DNA of 16,022 nt from Pseudomonadota bacterium (GTDB lineage: Bacteria > Pseudomonadota > Gammaproteobacteria > Xanthomonadales > Xanthomonadaceae), in the NCBI GenBank assembly GCA_023438325.1, contig JAEXRB010000020.1, positions 1-16,022 of the forward strand, in the 5' to 3' direction. Made by a program: the position numbers and the translations under genes. The stretch's first letter is position 1. The number at the start of each line of letters is the position of its first letter. Positions 7,227 through 13,750 of the stretch are shown piece after piece. A model generated the notes under the pieces. That model was not told the origin of the DNA. It saw only the letters and a program-made list of their open reading frames with translations, and did not search any database.

Positions 7227-8662
7227 TGTCCGAATATCTCTGGTATGACCTGGAAACCTTCGGGCGCGACCCGCGCCGCAGCCGCATCGCGCAATTCGGC
7301 GCCATCCGCACCAATGCCGACCTCGATCCGGTTGAAGACCCGATCATGTTTTTCTGTCGCCCGGCCGATGATCTGCTGCCCTCGCCCGGCGCTTGCCTGA
7401 TCACGGGCATCACCCCGCAGCAAGCCCTGGCCGAAGGCCTGCACGAAGCCGAATTTGCCGCGCGCATCTTCGATGAAATGACTCGACCCAACACCTGTGT
7501 CGCCGGCTACAACAGCTTCCGTTTCGACGACGAATTCATCCGCAACTTGTTCTATCGCGCTTTCTTCGATCCCTACGAACGCGAATGGCGCAACGGCAAC
7601 TCGCGCTGGGATCTGATCGACGTGATGCGCATGGCGCGCGCCCTGCGTCCCGATGGCATCCACTGGCCGCAGCGCGACGATGGCGTGACCAGCTTCAAGC
7701 TCGAAGCCCTCGCAGCCGCAAACGACCTGATCCACAGCCGCGCCCATGATGCGCTCTCCGACGTCGAAGCCACCATTGCCCTCGCCCGCCTGCTGAAGCA
7801 GTCGCAACCGCGCCTTTACGACTACGCCTTCACCCTGCGCGACAAGAAACGCGCCGCCGCCCTGCTCGATTACGCCAACATGACGCCGGTGCTGCATCTA
7901 TCCCAGCGCTATCCGGCATCACAAGGTTGCGGCAGTCTGGTCTTGCCTTTGTGCCCGCATCCGCAGATTGCCAACCAGATCATCGTCTGCGATCTGGCCG
8001 ATGATCCCTCCGCGCTGATCCAGCTGCCCGCCGAAGACATCCTCGACCGCCTCTACACTCCGCGCGCCGACCTGCCCGAAGGCGTGAAACGCATCGGCTT
8101 GAAGCAAGTGCATCTGAACCGTGCGCCTGTCCTTGTCGAACTGCGCCATCTGAAGCCAGCCCAGCACGCCGTTTTCGGCATCGATCTGGAACGCGATCTG
8201 GCCCATGCGCAACGCCTGCGTGAAGCGACGGGGCTGACCGAGAAAATCCGTCGCGTATTCGGCCAGCCGCGTGACAGCGATGCCGATATCGACCCTGATC
8301 TGGCGCTGTACGCCGGCTTCCCCGATCCGCACGACAAACGCCTGCTGGCCAAGGTGCGGCAGCAAGGCGGGCGGGCACCACAGGGCGACAGCTTCGGCTT
8401 CCATGAGCCGCGCTACGAAGAACTCGCCTTCCGCTATCGCGCCCGGAATTTTCCCGAAGCGCTTTCAACCCGCGAACAAGCGCGCTGGCAGGCATACCGT
8501 GGGCAACGCCTGAAGCCTGGCAGTGATCTTTCCGAATACGACTTCGTCACCTATTACGCGGAAATCGCGGAGCATCGGGCCAATCCGGAGACCGGCCCGC
8601 AAGCGCATCGGATCCTCGATGCACTGGAAGACTGGGGCCGCAGGATCGAACGCTCGCTTTAG
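7226..8662 (+). CDS. sbcB: exodeoxyribonuclease I
   Basis: This 478-residue single-strand 3'-to-5' DNA exonuclease of the DEDDh superfamily acts in recombination, mismatch repair and DNA-end trimming. Exonuclease motifs are YDLETFG (Asp8, Glu10), YNSFRFDDEF (Asp101) and HDALSDVEAT (His174, Asp179), in the same order and spacing as in E. coli ExoI (475 residues). The SH3-like and C-terminal helical regions follow, ending EDWGRRIERSL. The frame stays open far upstream of 7226, but that extension lies inside the EAL gene. The ATG at 7226 gives the family N-terminus MSEYLWYDLE. Its first base is the last base of the preceding TGA (TGATG), so translation is probably coupled to the c-di-GMP gene. 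It converges on the sugar dehydrogenase with 19 bp between stop codons. Confidence 0.95.
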   Translation: MSEYLWYDLETFGRDPRRSRIAQFGAIRTNADLDPVEDPIMFFCRPADDLLPSPGACLITGITPQQALAEGLHEAEFAARIFDEMTRPNTCVAGYNSFRFDDEFIRNLFYRAFFDPYEREWRNGNSRWDLIDVMRMARALRPDGIHWPQRDDGVTSFKLEALAAANDLIHSRAHDALSDVEATIALARLLKQSQPRLYDYAFTLRDKKRAAALLDYANMTPVLHLSQRYPASQGCGSLVLPLCPHPQIANQIIVCDLADDPSALIQLPAEDILDRLYTPRADLPEGVKRIGLKQVHLNRAPVLVELRHLKPAQHAVFGIDLERDLAHAQRLREATGLTEKIRRVFGQPRDSDADIDPDLALYAGFPDPHDKRLLAKVRQQGGRAPQGDSFGFHEPRYEELAFRYRARNFPEALSTREQARWQAYRGQRLKPGSDLSEYDFVTYYAEIAEHRANPETGPQAHRILDALEDWGRRIERSL

Positions 8663-8681
8663 CTCGATCCCCGGCGCACCA

Positions 8682-9938
8682 TCACGGCATCAGGCCAAGG
8701 CGCAGGATTTTTCCGCCTGCTTCGGAAAGCAGGTACAAATAACCATCCGGCCCCTGACGCACATCGCGCACCCGTGTTTTGCGGTCGCCCAGCAAGCGCT
8801 CCTCGGCCACGACGGCATCGCCATCCAGTTGCAGCCGAATCAAATCCATCGTCGCCAGCCCGCCGAGAAACAGGCTGCCCTGCCACGCCGGAAAGCGCTC
8901 GTGCGTATAGAAGGCCATGCCCGAAAGGCCGGGCGAACGTTCGAAGTAGTAATGCGGCGGCTCGGTGCCGGGTGCGGCGGTGCCCGTCGCCTCGGGAATC
9001 GGCTGGCCGGAATAGTTGATGCCATACGTTGCCAATGGCCAGCCGTAATTTTTGCCCGCAGCGGGAATGTTCACCTCATCGCCACCGCGCGGACCGTGCT
9101 CGCTGGTCCACAGCGCGCCCGTGACCGGATGCCGCGCTGCGCCTTGCTGGTTGCGGTGCCCATACGACCAGATTTCGGGCCGCACGCCTTCCTGCCCGAC
9201 GAAAGGATTGTCGGCCGGCACGCTGCCATCCAGATGCAGGCGCACCACTTTCCCCTGAAGGTGGTCGAGCTTCTGCGAGGTCGGGCGTTGATTGTTCTCG
9301 CCCAGCGCGAGGAATAGATGGCCCTCGCCATCGAACACGATGCGCGAACCGAAGTGATGCCCACTGGCAAGTCGCGGCGCCTGCCGGAAGATCACCTGCC
9401 AATCTTCGATGCGCTCGCCCGCCAAACGCCCGCGCCCAAGCGCCGTGGTGGCAAGGTCATTGCCTTCGCCCGGCTCGGCATAGCTCAGATAAATCACGCC
9501 ATCATCGGAAAACGTCGGCGACAGCGCCACGTCGAGCAGGCCGCCCTGGCCTTGTGCATGCACTACAGGCACGCCCTGAATGGGCGCAGACAGCGCGCCA
9601 TCGGGCGCTACGTAACGCAAACGACCGACACGCTCGGTGACCAGCATCCGCCCATCGGGCAGGAAAGCCAGCGACCACGGCACTTCCAGGCCGCTAGCCA
9701 CCTCTTCGATCTTCACGCGCGACAACTGGGCCGGTGCCGGCGCGGCATGCGGTGCGGTGATACCGGATGTCGCCGGCACCTTTGCTTCCGCAACAGCCAT
9801 CTCGACCGGCGCCTTGGCCTCTTTCGGCGCCACGAGCGCAGGTGAGGCTTGCGATGTCGCGCTCGGTGCATCGCTGTCATGACAAGCCATGGCCAGCACA
9901 GCCATGGCGGGAAAGAGCATCCACCGGGAAGCGCGCAT
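8682..9938 (-). CDS. PQQ-dependent aldose sugar dehydrogenase, probable lipoprotein
   Basis: This 418-residue member of the soluble PQQ glucose/sorbosone dehydrogenase (YliI/Asd-like) six-bladed propeller family oxidises aldose sugars in the periplasm using PQQ and calcium. Family landmarks are PWSLAFLPDGR, GGLLDVALSP, SGHHFGSRIVFD (catalytic-type His194/His195), YGHRNQQG (259-266), HGPRGGDEVN (281-290) and KNYGWP (296-301). The N-terminus has a short hydrophobic signal ending LAMAC (Cys19), a fair lipobox. An Ala/Pro/Lys-rich linker follows (about 22-70), fitting an anchored propeller. Two ATGs lie at 9942-9944 and 9936-9938. The GAGG upstream is 2 nt from the first and 8 nt from the second, so I chose the second. 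It starts 31 nt after dapE stops, so it probably rides on the dap operon. Substrate and PQQ supply cannot be read from the window. Confidence 0.88.
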   Translation of the reverse strand: MRASRWMLFPAMAVLAMACHDSDAPSATSQASPALVAPKEAKAPVEMAVAEAKVPATSGITAPHAAPAPAQLSRVKIEEVASGLEVPWSLAFLPDGRMLVTERVGRLRYVAPDGALSAPIQGVPVVHAQGQGGLLDVALSPTFSDDGVIYLSYAEPGEGNDLATTALGRGRLAGERIEDWQVIFRQAPRLASGHHFGSRIVFDGEGHLFLALGENNQRPTSQKLDHLQGKVVRLHLDGSVPADNPFVGQEGVRPEIWSYGHRNQQGAARHPVTGALWTSEHGPRGGDEVNIPAAGKNYGWPLATYGINYSGQPIPEATGTAAPGTEPPHYYFERSPGLSGMAFYTHERFPAWQGSLFLGGLATMDLIRLQLDGDAVVAEERLLGDRKTRVRDVRQGPDGYLYLLSEAGGKILRLGLMP

Positions 9939-9969
9939 CGTCATCGCCTCGAAGTCACCGAACGGGCGG

Positions 9970-11100
9970 TCATGGTGCCAGCAAGCGCCGTGTGATGTCG
10001 AAGTAAAGCGCAGGCAGGTGCTCCAGATCGTCCAGCGGCACGTACTCGTCGATCTTGTGGATGCTGGCGTTCACCGGCCCAAGTTCCACGACCTGCGCAC
10101 CGAGCGGTGCAATGAAGCGCCCATCGGAGGTGCCGCCGGCGGTGTTTTCCTCCGGCACAAGACCGGTCGCCTCGCCGATCGCCGCACGCACCGCCGCGCG
10201 CAGCACGCCCTCGGGTGTGAAGAAGGGCTCACCGGAAAGATGCCAATCGATGGAGAACTCCGCTCCGGTATCACGCAGCGCGCTTTCAACTTCTTCCCGC
10301 AAGGCCTGCGCCTGCCACTGCGGCGAGTAGCGGAAATTGAACTGCACCCGCAATTGGCCGGGAATCACGTTGTTCGCACCGGTGCCGGCAAGCACGTTGG
10401 AAATCTGGAAACTGGTCGGCGGAAAATCCGCATCGCCTCCATCCCACTGCCGTGCCGCGAGCGCGGCCAATGCCGGCAAGGCGCGATGCACGGGATTTTC
10501 TGCCAGATGCGGATAAGCCACGTGGCCTTGCACGCCGTGCACCATCAACGCGCCGGAAAGCGAACCGCGCCGCCCGATGCGCACGGTATCGCCCAGGCGC
10601 GTGCTGGCAGTCGGTTCGCCGACAAGACAAAAATCGATGCGCTGCCCTGTTTCATGGAACTGCCGCGCCACCGCGCGTACACCATCGATGGCATCGCCTT
10701 CTTCATCGGAAGTCAGCAGCAACGCAAGCGTTCCAGCGTGTTCTGGGTACTCGGCGACAAAACGTTCGGCCATCACCACCATCGCGGCGACCGACGCTTT
10801 CATGTCGGCCGCACCGCGACCATGCAAACGGCCATCACGGATATCGGGCTCGAAGGGATCGCTATGCCACTGCTCGCTCGGCCCGGTCGGCACCACATCG
10901 GTATGTCCGAGAAAGCACAGCACCGGCCCGGCTTCTCCGTGCGTGGCCCAGAGGTTTTCCACGTTGCCGAACGGCAGGCGCCGAAGCGTGAAACCCGCCG
11001 CCTCCAGACGCGCTGCGATCAGCGCCTGACAGCCGGCATCATGCGGCGTGATCGAGGCGCGACGGATCAGCTCGCAGGTGAGATCCAGCACATCGGACAT
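9970..11100 (-). CDS. dapE: succinyl-diaminopimelate desuccinylase
   Basis: This 376-residue cytoplasmic zinc peptidase-like enzyme (M20 family) hydrolyses N-succinyl-LL-diaminopimelate to LL-diaminopimelate and succinate in lysine and peptidoglycan-precursor synthesis. The di-zinc ligand set is complete: His66 in FLGHTDVVP (with Asp68), Asp99 in GRGAADMK, Glu133 and Glu134 in TSDEEGD, Glu162 in VGEPTAS and His348 near the C-terminus in SIHKIDEYVP. Spacing matches Haemophilus DapE shifted by one residue. GGTSDGRFI, a substrate-binding segment, is also present. An AGGAAAGG stretch sits just before the ATG. It lies 9 nt downstream of yffB and belongs to the dapD-yffB-dapE operon. It looks intact and normal in length. 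Confidence 0.96.
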   Translation of the reverse strand: MSDVLDLTCELIRRASITPHDAGCQALIAARLEAAGFTLRRLPFGNVENLWATHGEAGPVLCFLGHTDVVPTGPSEQWHSDPFEPDIRDGRLHGRGAADMKASVAAMVVMAERFVAEYPEHAGTLALLLTSDEEGDAIDGVRAVARQFHETGQRIDFCLVGEPTASTRLGDTVRIGRRGSLSGALMVHGVQGHVAYPHLAENPVHRALPALAALAARQWDGGDADFPPTSFQISNVLAGTGANNVIPGQLRVQFNFRYSPQWQAQALREEVESALRDTGAEFSIDWHLSGEPFFTPEGVLRAAVRAAIGEATGLVPEENTAGGTSDGRFIAPLGAQVVELGPVNASIHKIDEYVPLDDLEHLPALYFDITRRLLAP

Positions 11101-11109
11101 GCCCTTTCC

Positions 11110-11466
11110 TCAAACGCCAAAGCGCTTTTTGTACGCCGCATCCTTGAACCCCACCGTCACCACGCCATCGTCGGTGACTGTCACCGGCCGCTTGATGAGC
11201 TGCGGATACTCCTTCAGCAACAGCTGCCATTCGGCATCCGAAGCGGGATTCTTGCGCGTGGGCAACAAATTTCGCCATGTGGTGGAGGCGCGATTGATCA
11301 GCCCATCCCAGCCACCGAGCTGTGTGGCCCAGGCTTTCAGCGTCGCCGCATCCACGCGGTTCTCGCGGTAATCGATGAAATCGTGCGCGATGGAAAATCG
11401 CGTCAGCCAGTTGCGCGCCTTGCGGCAGGTATCGCAGTTGGCAAGGCCATAGAGCTGCACGCTCAT
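11110..11466 (-). CDS. yffB: ArsC/Spx-family protein YffB
   Basis: This 118-residue thioredoxin-fold protein belongs to the ArsC/Spx/MgsR superfamily, in the YffB branch, which in E. coli also sits beside dapE. It begins with the family beta-strand and the NCDTCRKA loop (10-17), and has TTWRNL (62-67) and IKRPV (91-95, Arg93). It carries a CxxC pair (Cys11, Cys14); as I recall, E. coli YffB has NCDTI at this place, so this copy retains a potential redox switch like that of Spx. Function in YffB proteins is not established; glutathione-linked reduction has been suggested for the family. Its ATG overlaps the dapD stop codon by 4 nt (ATGA), so translation is coupled. Arsenate reductase activity is unlikely given the dap operon context. 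Confidence 0.85.
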   Translation of the reverse strand: MSVQLYGLANCDTCRKARNWLTRFSIAHDFIDYRENRVDAATLKAWATQLGGWDGLINRASTTWRNLLPTRKNPASDAEWQLLLKEYPQLIKRPVTVTDDGVVTVGFKDAAYKKRFGV

Positions 11467-12308
11467 GCCTCACCCCGCAGCAACTCATTGATCGACGTTT
11501 TGGCGCGGGTTCTTTCATCCACCTGCTTGACGATCACCGCGCAGTAAAGCGAGTGGCTGCCATCGGCGGCCGGCAACGAACCTGCGACGACGACGCTGCC
11601 GGCGGGCACACGACCGTAGCTGATTTTTCCCGTGGCGCGATCGTAGATTTTCGTCGATTGCCCAAGGAACACGCCCATGCCGATGACGCTGCCACGCTCC
11701 ACGATCACGCCTTCCACCACTTCCGAACGCGCGCCGATGAAACAATCGTCCTCGATGATCGTGGGTGCCGCCTGCAACGGCTCCAGCACACCGCCGATAC
11801 CGACGCCGCCGGACAAATGACAGCGTGCACCGATCTGCGCACACGAACCCACCGTGGCCCAGGTATCGACCATCGTGCCTGCGCCCACATACGCTCCGAT
11901 ATTCACGAAGCTCGGCATCAACACCACGTCGCGCCCGATGTGCGCGCCACGCCGCACCACCGCGCCGGGCACCACGCGTGCACCCACGCTGCCGAATGCG
12001 GCCTCGTCGAAACCGGCAAACCGCAGCGGCACCTTGTCCCAGAACGGCGCGGGAGCCGAATCCATCAAGGCACTTTCGTTGACCCGGAACGACAACAGCA
12101 CGGCCTTTTTCAACCACTCGTTGACCTGCCAACCATCGGTCGAAGGCATGGCGATGCGCAATTGGCCGCACTCGACCGCAGCCAGCACTTCATCCACGAG
12201 CGGCCGCGTCGAACCGTCGATCTCGGCCACGGTGAGGTCGGATCGTCTCTCCCACACATCTTCGATGGCATCGCGCCACGCATCGTGCTGTGAATTGGCA
12301 TGTGACAC
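11463..12308 (-). CDS. dapD: tetrahydrodipicolinate N-succinyltransferase
   Basis: This 281-residue enzyme transfers succinyl from succinyl-CoA to tetrahydrodipicolinate, the committed step of the succinylase branch of diaminopimelate/lysine synthesis. An N-terminal helical domain (to about residue 100, with WLKKAVLLSFRVN) is followed by a left-handed beta-helix of hexapeptide repeats (about 105-240). The strongly conserved MVDTWATVGSCAQIG (146-160), LSGGVGIGG and GARSEVVEG (192-200) are present, as is the SLYCAVIVK C-terminal part. The frame opens with a TTG at 12324-12326, but a GGAG lies 8 nt before the GTG at 12306-12308. I therefore take GTG, which brings the length close to E. coli DapD (274). 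It is first in an operon with yffB (4-nt overlap) and dapE. Confidence 0.95.
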   Translation of the reverse strand: MSHANSQHDAWRDAIEDVWERRSDLTVAEIDGSTRPLVDEVLAAVECGQLRIAMPSTDGWQVNEWLKKAVLLSFRVNESALMDSAPAPFWDKVPLRFAGFDEAAFGSVGARVVPGAVVRRGAHIGRDVVLMPSFVNIGAYVGAGTMVDTWATVGSCAQIGARCHLSGGVGIGGVLEPLQAAPTIIEDDCFIGARSEVVEGVIVERGSVIGMGVFLGQSTKIYDRATGKISYGRVPAGSVVVAGSLPAADGSHSLYCAVIVKQVDERTRAKTSINELLRGEA

Positions 12309-12338
12309 GCACTGTTCTCCTTGCAAAAAATCCGCGCA

Positions 12339-12367
12339 AGACTAGCTCAAATGCCGAATTCCGGCAG
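12339..12367 (-). promoter_or_regulatory. candidate dapD promoter
   Basis: Read on the minus strand, CTGCCG (12362-12367) and TAGTCT (12339-12344) are 17 nt apart. They would start transcription about 20-25 nt before the GTG of dapD. The -35 match is weak (three of six), so this is only a plausible placement in the divergent gap. Confidence 0.3.
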
Positions 12368-12378
12368 GAGAACCCGCC

Positions 12379-12528
12379 ATGACAGGCATCGCCCTTGCGA
12401 CATCCATCTACATCGCATCGAAAGCCCCGGCCGGCTGCGGCATGGTGCAAGTTGCAGTGCGCGTGCATCAGCGACACTATCGCGCCGGAAATCGACAATG
12501 GAAATGGGGAATCACATGCGGATGCTGA
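12379..12528 (+). CDS. candidate 49-codon leader ORF ahead of the outer-membrane protein gene
   Basis: An ATG at 12379 is preceded by a near-ideal AGGAG (12366-12370) at 8-nt spacing. It opens a frame of 49 codons that ends in TGA at 12526-12528. It begins MTGIALATSIYIASKAPAG and is rich in Arg, Trp and Cys at its end (WKWGITCGC). I recognise no family. Its stop lies inside the first codons of the downstream barrel gene in another frame, and TGATG (12526-12530) overlaps an in-frame ATG of that gene. This resembles a translated leader or upstream ORF that could tune barrel expression. It may also be a chance ORF beside a chance Shine-Dalgarno. A competing promoter candidate lies inside it. Confidence 0.35.
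   Translation: MTGIALATSIYIASKAPAGCGMVQVAVRVHQRHYRAGNRQWKWGITCGC
12452..12480 (+). promoter_or_regulatory. weak candidate promoter for the outer-membrane protein gene
   Basis: TTGCAG (12452-12457) and CACTAT (12475-12480) are 17 nt apart. They would start transcription near 12487, about 30 nt before the ATG at 12516. Each box matches consensus at only about half its positions. If this promoter is the main one, the leader ORF starting at 12379 is not translated from the same message. Confidence 0.3.
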
Positions 12529-13079
12529 TGAGCTGCCTGGCTGCTCTCGCGTGGACGGCGGCAGCCCACGCCGAACCACTCAGTTACGACTACGCCTACC
12601 TGAGCCATCAGGAGGTGGACACCGAAAATGGTCGTGCCAACAACGACGTGTTCGGCATGCACTACGAACTGGGCAAACATCTGCATGTGTTCGGCTCCTA
12701 TGGCGATGCGGGTGCCTACGGCAACCCCTCCTGGAAAGACAGTCGCGCGTTGCGATTGGGCCTCGCAGGGCGGCGACTGTTCGGCGAGAACACGATGCTG
12801 GCATTCAAGGCTGCCGTTGTGCGGGCGCAGTTCGATCGCCCCACCGGCGAGACCGTGAAGGACGATGGCACCAGCCTGATTCTGGAAGTTCGCCACCGCT
12901 TCAAACCGTGGCTGGAAGTGATTGCCAGCGGCTCGCGCAATGATGTGCTGGGCTGGAAAACCACCGAATATGTAGCGGGGCCCGTATTCCACGTGCATCA
13001 GCGCGTGGCGCTGGGGGCGCTGTATCGACGCATCGAGGGAAATGCAGGATTCGAGGCAACCCTGAGGTGGTATTACTGA
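12516..13079 (+). CDS. Ax21-like outer-membrane beta-barrel protein
   Basis: This 187-residue protein has a Sec signal peptide (MRMLMSCLAALAWTAAAHA, cleavage AHA|EP after residue 19). The body consists of alternating hydrophobic/polar strands, such as LSYDYAYLSH, DVFGMHYELGKHLHVFGSYGD, LILEVRHRFKPWLEVIASGSR and VALGALYRRI. It ends in aromatic residues (RWYY), the outer-membrane assembly signal of BAM substrates. The strand pattern and length resemble the Ax21 family of small barrels in Xanthomonas and Stenotrophomonas; this is a pattern-level judgement. The start at 12516 has GGGGA 5 nt upstream. ATGs at 12498, 12504, 12522 and 12528 are in frame, and the last would fuse with the stop of the candidate leader ORF as TGATG. 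It is divergent from dapD. Its physiological role cannot be inferred. Confidence 0.75.
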   Translation: MRMLMSCLAALAWTAAAHAEPLSYDYAYLSHQEVDTENGRANNDVFGMHYELGKHLHVFGSYGDAGAYGNPSWKDSRALRLGLAGRRLFGENTMLAFKAAVVRAQFDRPTGETVKDDGTSLILEVRHRFKPWLEVIASGSRNDVLGWKTTEYVAGPVFHVHQRVALGALYRRIEGNAGFEATLRWYY

Positions 13080-13141
13080 AGCCTTCATTGGCTCGCCAGC
13101 CGCCATTCCGGGAGCCTCATTGCACCCAGGATGTACCTCGT

Positions 13142-13166
13142 GGGCGGTGAAGATGTCTCACCGCCC
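13142..13166. terminator. perfect 9-bp hairpin, weak terminator or greB leader structure
   Basis: GGGCGGTGA (13142-13150) pairs perfectly with TCACCGCCC (13158-13166) around a 7-base loop. The hairpin lies 63 nt after the barrel gene's stop and 80 nt before the greB ATG. Only a broken T-poor stretch (TGCGGTTTG) follows, so a classic intrinsic terminator is uncertain; it could equally be a structured greB leader. Confidence 0.45.
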
Positions 13167-13246
13167 TGCGGTTTGAAATGGCGCCGCTACAACACCGGAT
13201 GCGACACTCCACGGTCTCGCGTCCCCAGAAACCTCCTTCCCGCATC

Positions 13247-13750
13247 ATGAGCCGCTGGCGCCCTCCTTCCGCAGCCTCCACCGCCGTCATCACCCGGCCG
13301 GGCTTCGAGCGTTTGCGTGACGAGTTGAACACCTTGTGGAAGGAGCAGCGACCCGAGGTAGTGAAAGCACTCGCAGCCGCTGCAGCCGAAGGCGATCGCT
13401 CCGAAAACGCCGAGTACACCTACCGCAAGAAGCAGCTCGGCGAAATCGACCGCCGGGTGCGATACCTGAGCAAACGACTGGAAGTGCTGAAGGTGGTCGA
13501 GACCCGTCCCAGCGATCCGCACGCGGTGTTTTTCGGCGCCTTCGTCGAGGTGGAAGACGAGGATTCGGGCGAACTTGCGCGCTATCGCCTTGTCGGCCCG
13601 GACGAAACCGATGCGCGTGCCGGCTGGATCAGCATTGATTCGCCACTGGCGCGCGCCATGCTCGGCAAGCGCATCGACGATGGATTCGAGGCCGAACTAC
13701 CCGGTGGGAAGCGGCATTTCGCGGTGGTGGCGGTGGACTACGAGGCTTGA
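13247..13750 (+). CDS. greB: transcript cleavage factor GreB
   Basis: This 167-residue factor enters the RNA polymerase secondary channel and stimulates cleavage of backtracked transcripts. Residues 20-88 form the antiparallel coiled coil. Its tip carries GDRSENAEY (49-57) with the acidic Asp50 and Glu53 that position the catalytic metal. The globular C-terminal domain follows (VFFGAFVEVED, WISIDSPLARAMLGKR, ending AVDYEA). The LWKEQRPEV segment marks GreB rather than GreA. An in-frame ATG at 13178 would add 23 residues without family similarity, so the ATG at 13247 is preferred, although no good Shine-Dalgarno precedes it. The leader contains a 9-bp hairpin. Its last 13 bp overlap the end of recO on the other strand. 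Confidence 0.93.
   Translation: MSRWRPPSAASTAVITRPGFERLRDELNTLWKEQRPEVVKALAAAAAEGDRSENAEYTYRKKQLGEIDRRVRYLSKRLEVLKVVETRPSDPHAVFFGAFVEVEDEDSGELARYRLVGPDETDARAGWISIDSPLARAMLGKRIDDGFEAELPGGKRHFAVVAVDYEA

Noticed and set aside
7061..7897. 278-codon minus-strand ORF crossing the EAL gene and sbcB
   Set aside because: Crosses the junction of two confirmed genes in antisense and has no family features.
9889..11547. 552-codon plus-strand ORF opposite dapE and yffB
   Set aside because: Spans several confirmed minus-strand genes and their junctions, with no domain; a shadow ORF.
12309..12326. TTG start giving DapD six more residues
   Set aside because: The GGAG Shine-Dalgarno lies inside that extension and is correctly spaced for the GTG at 12306-12308.
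13178..13246. Upstream ATG adding 23 residues to GreB
   Set aside because: The added residues do not resemble GreB, and the shorter form already exceeds the usual family length slightly.
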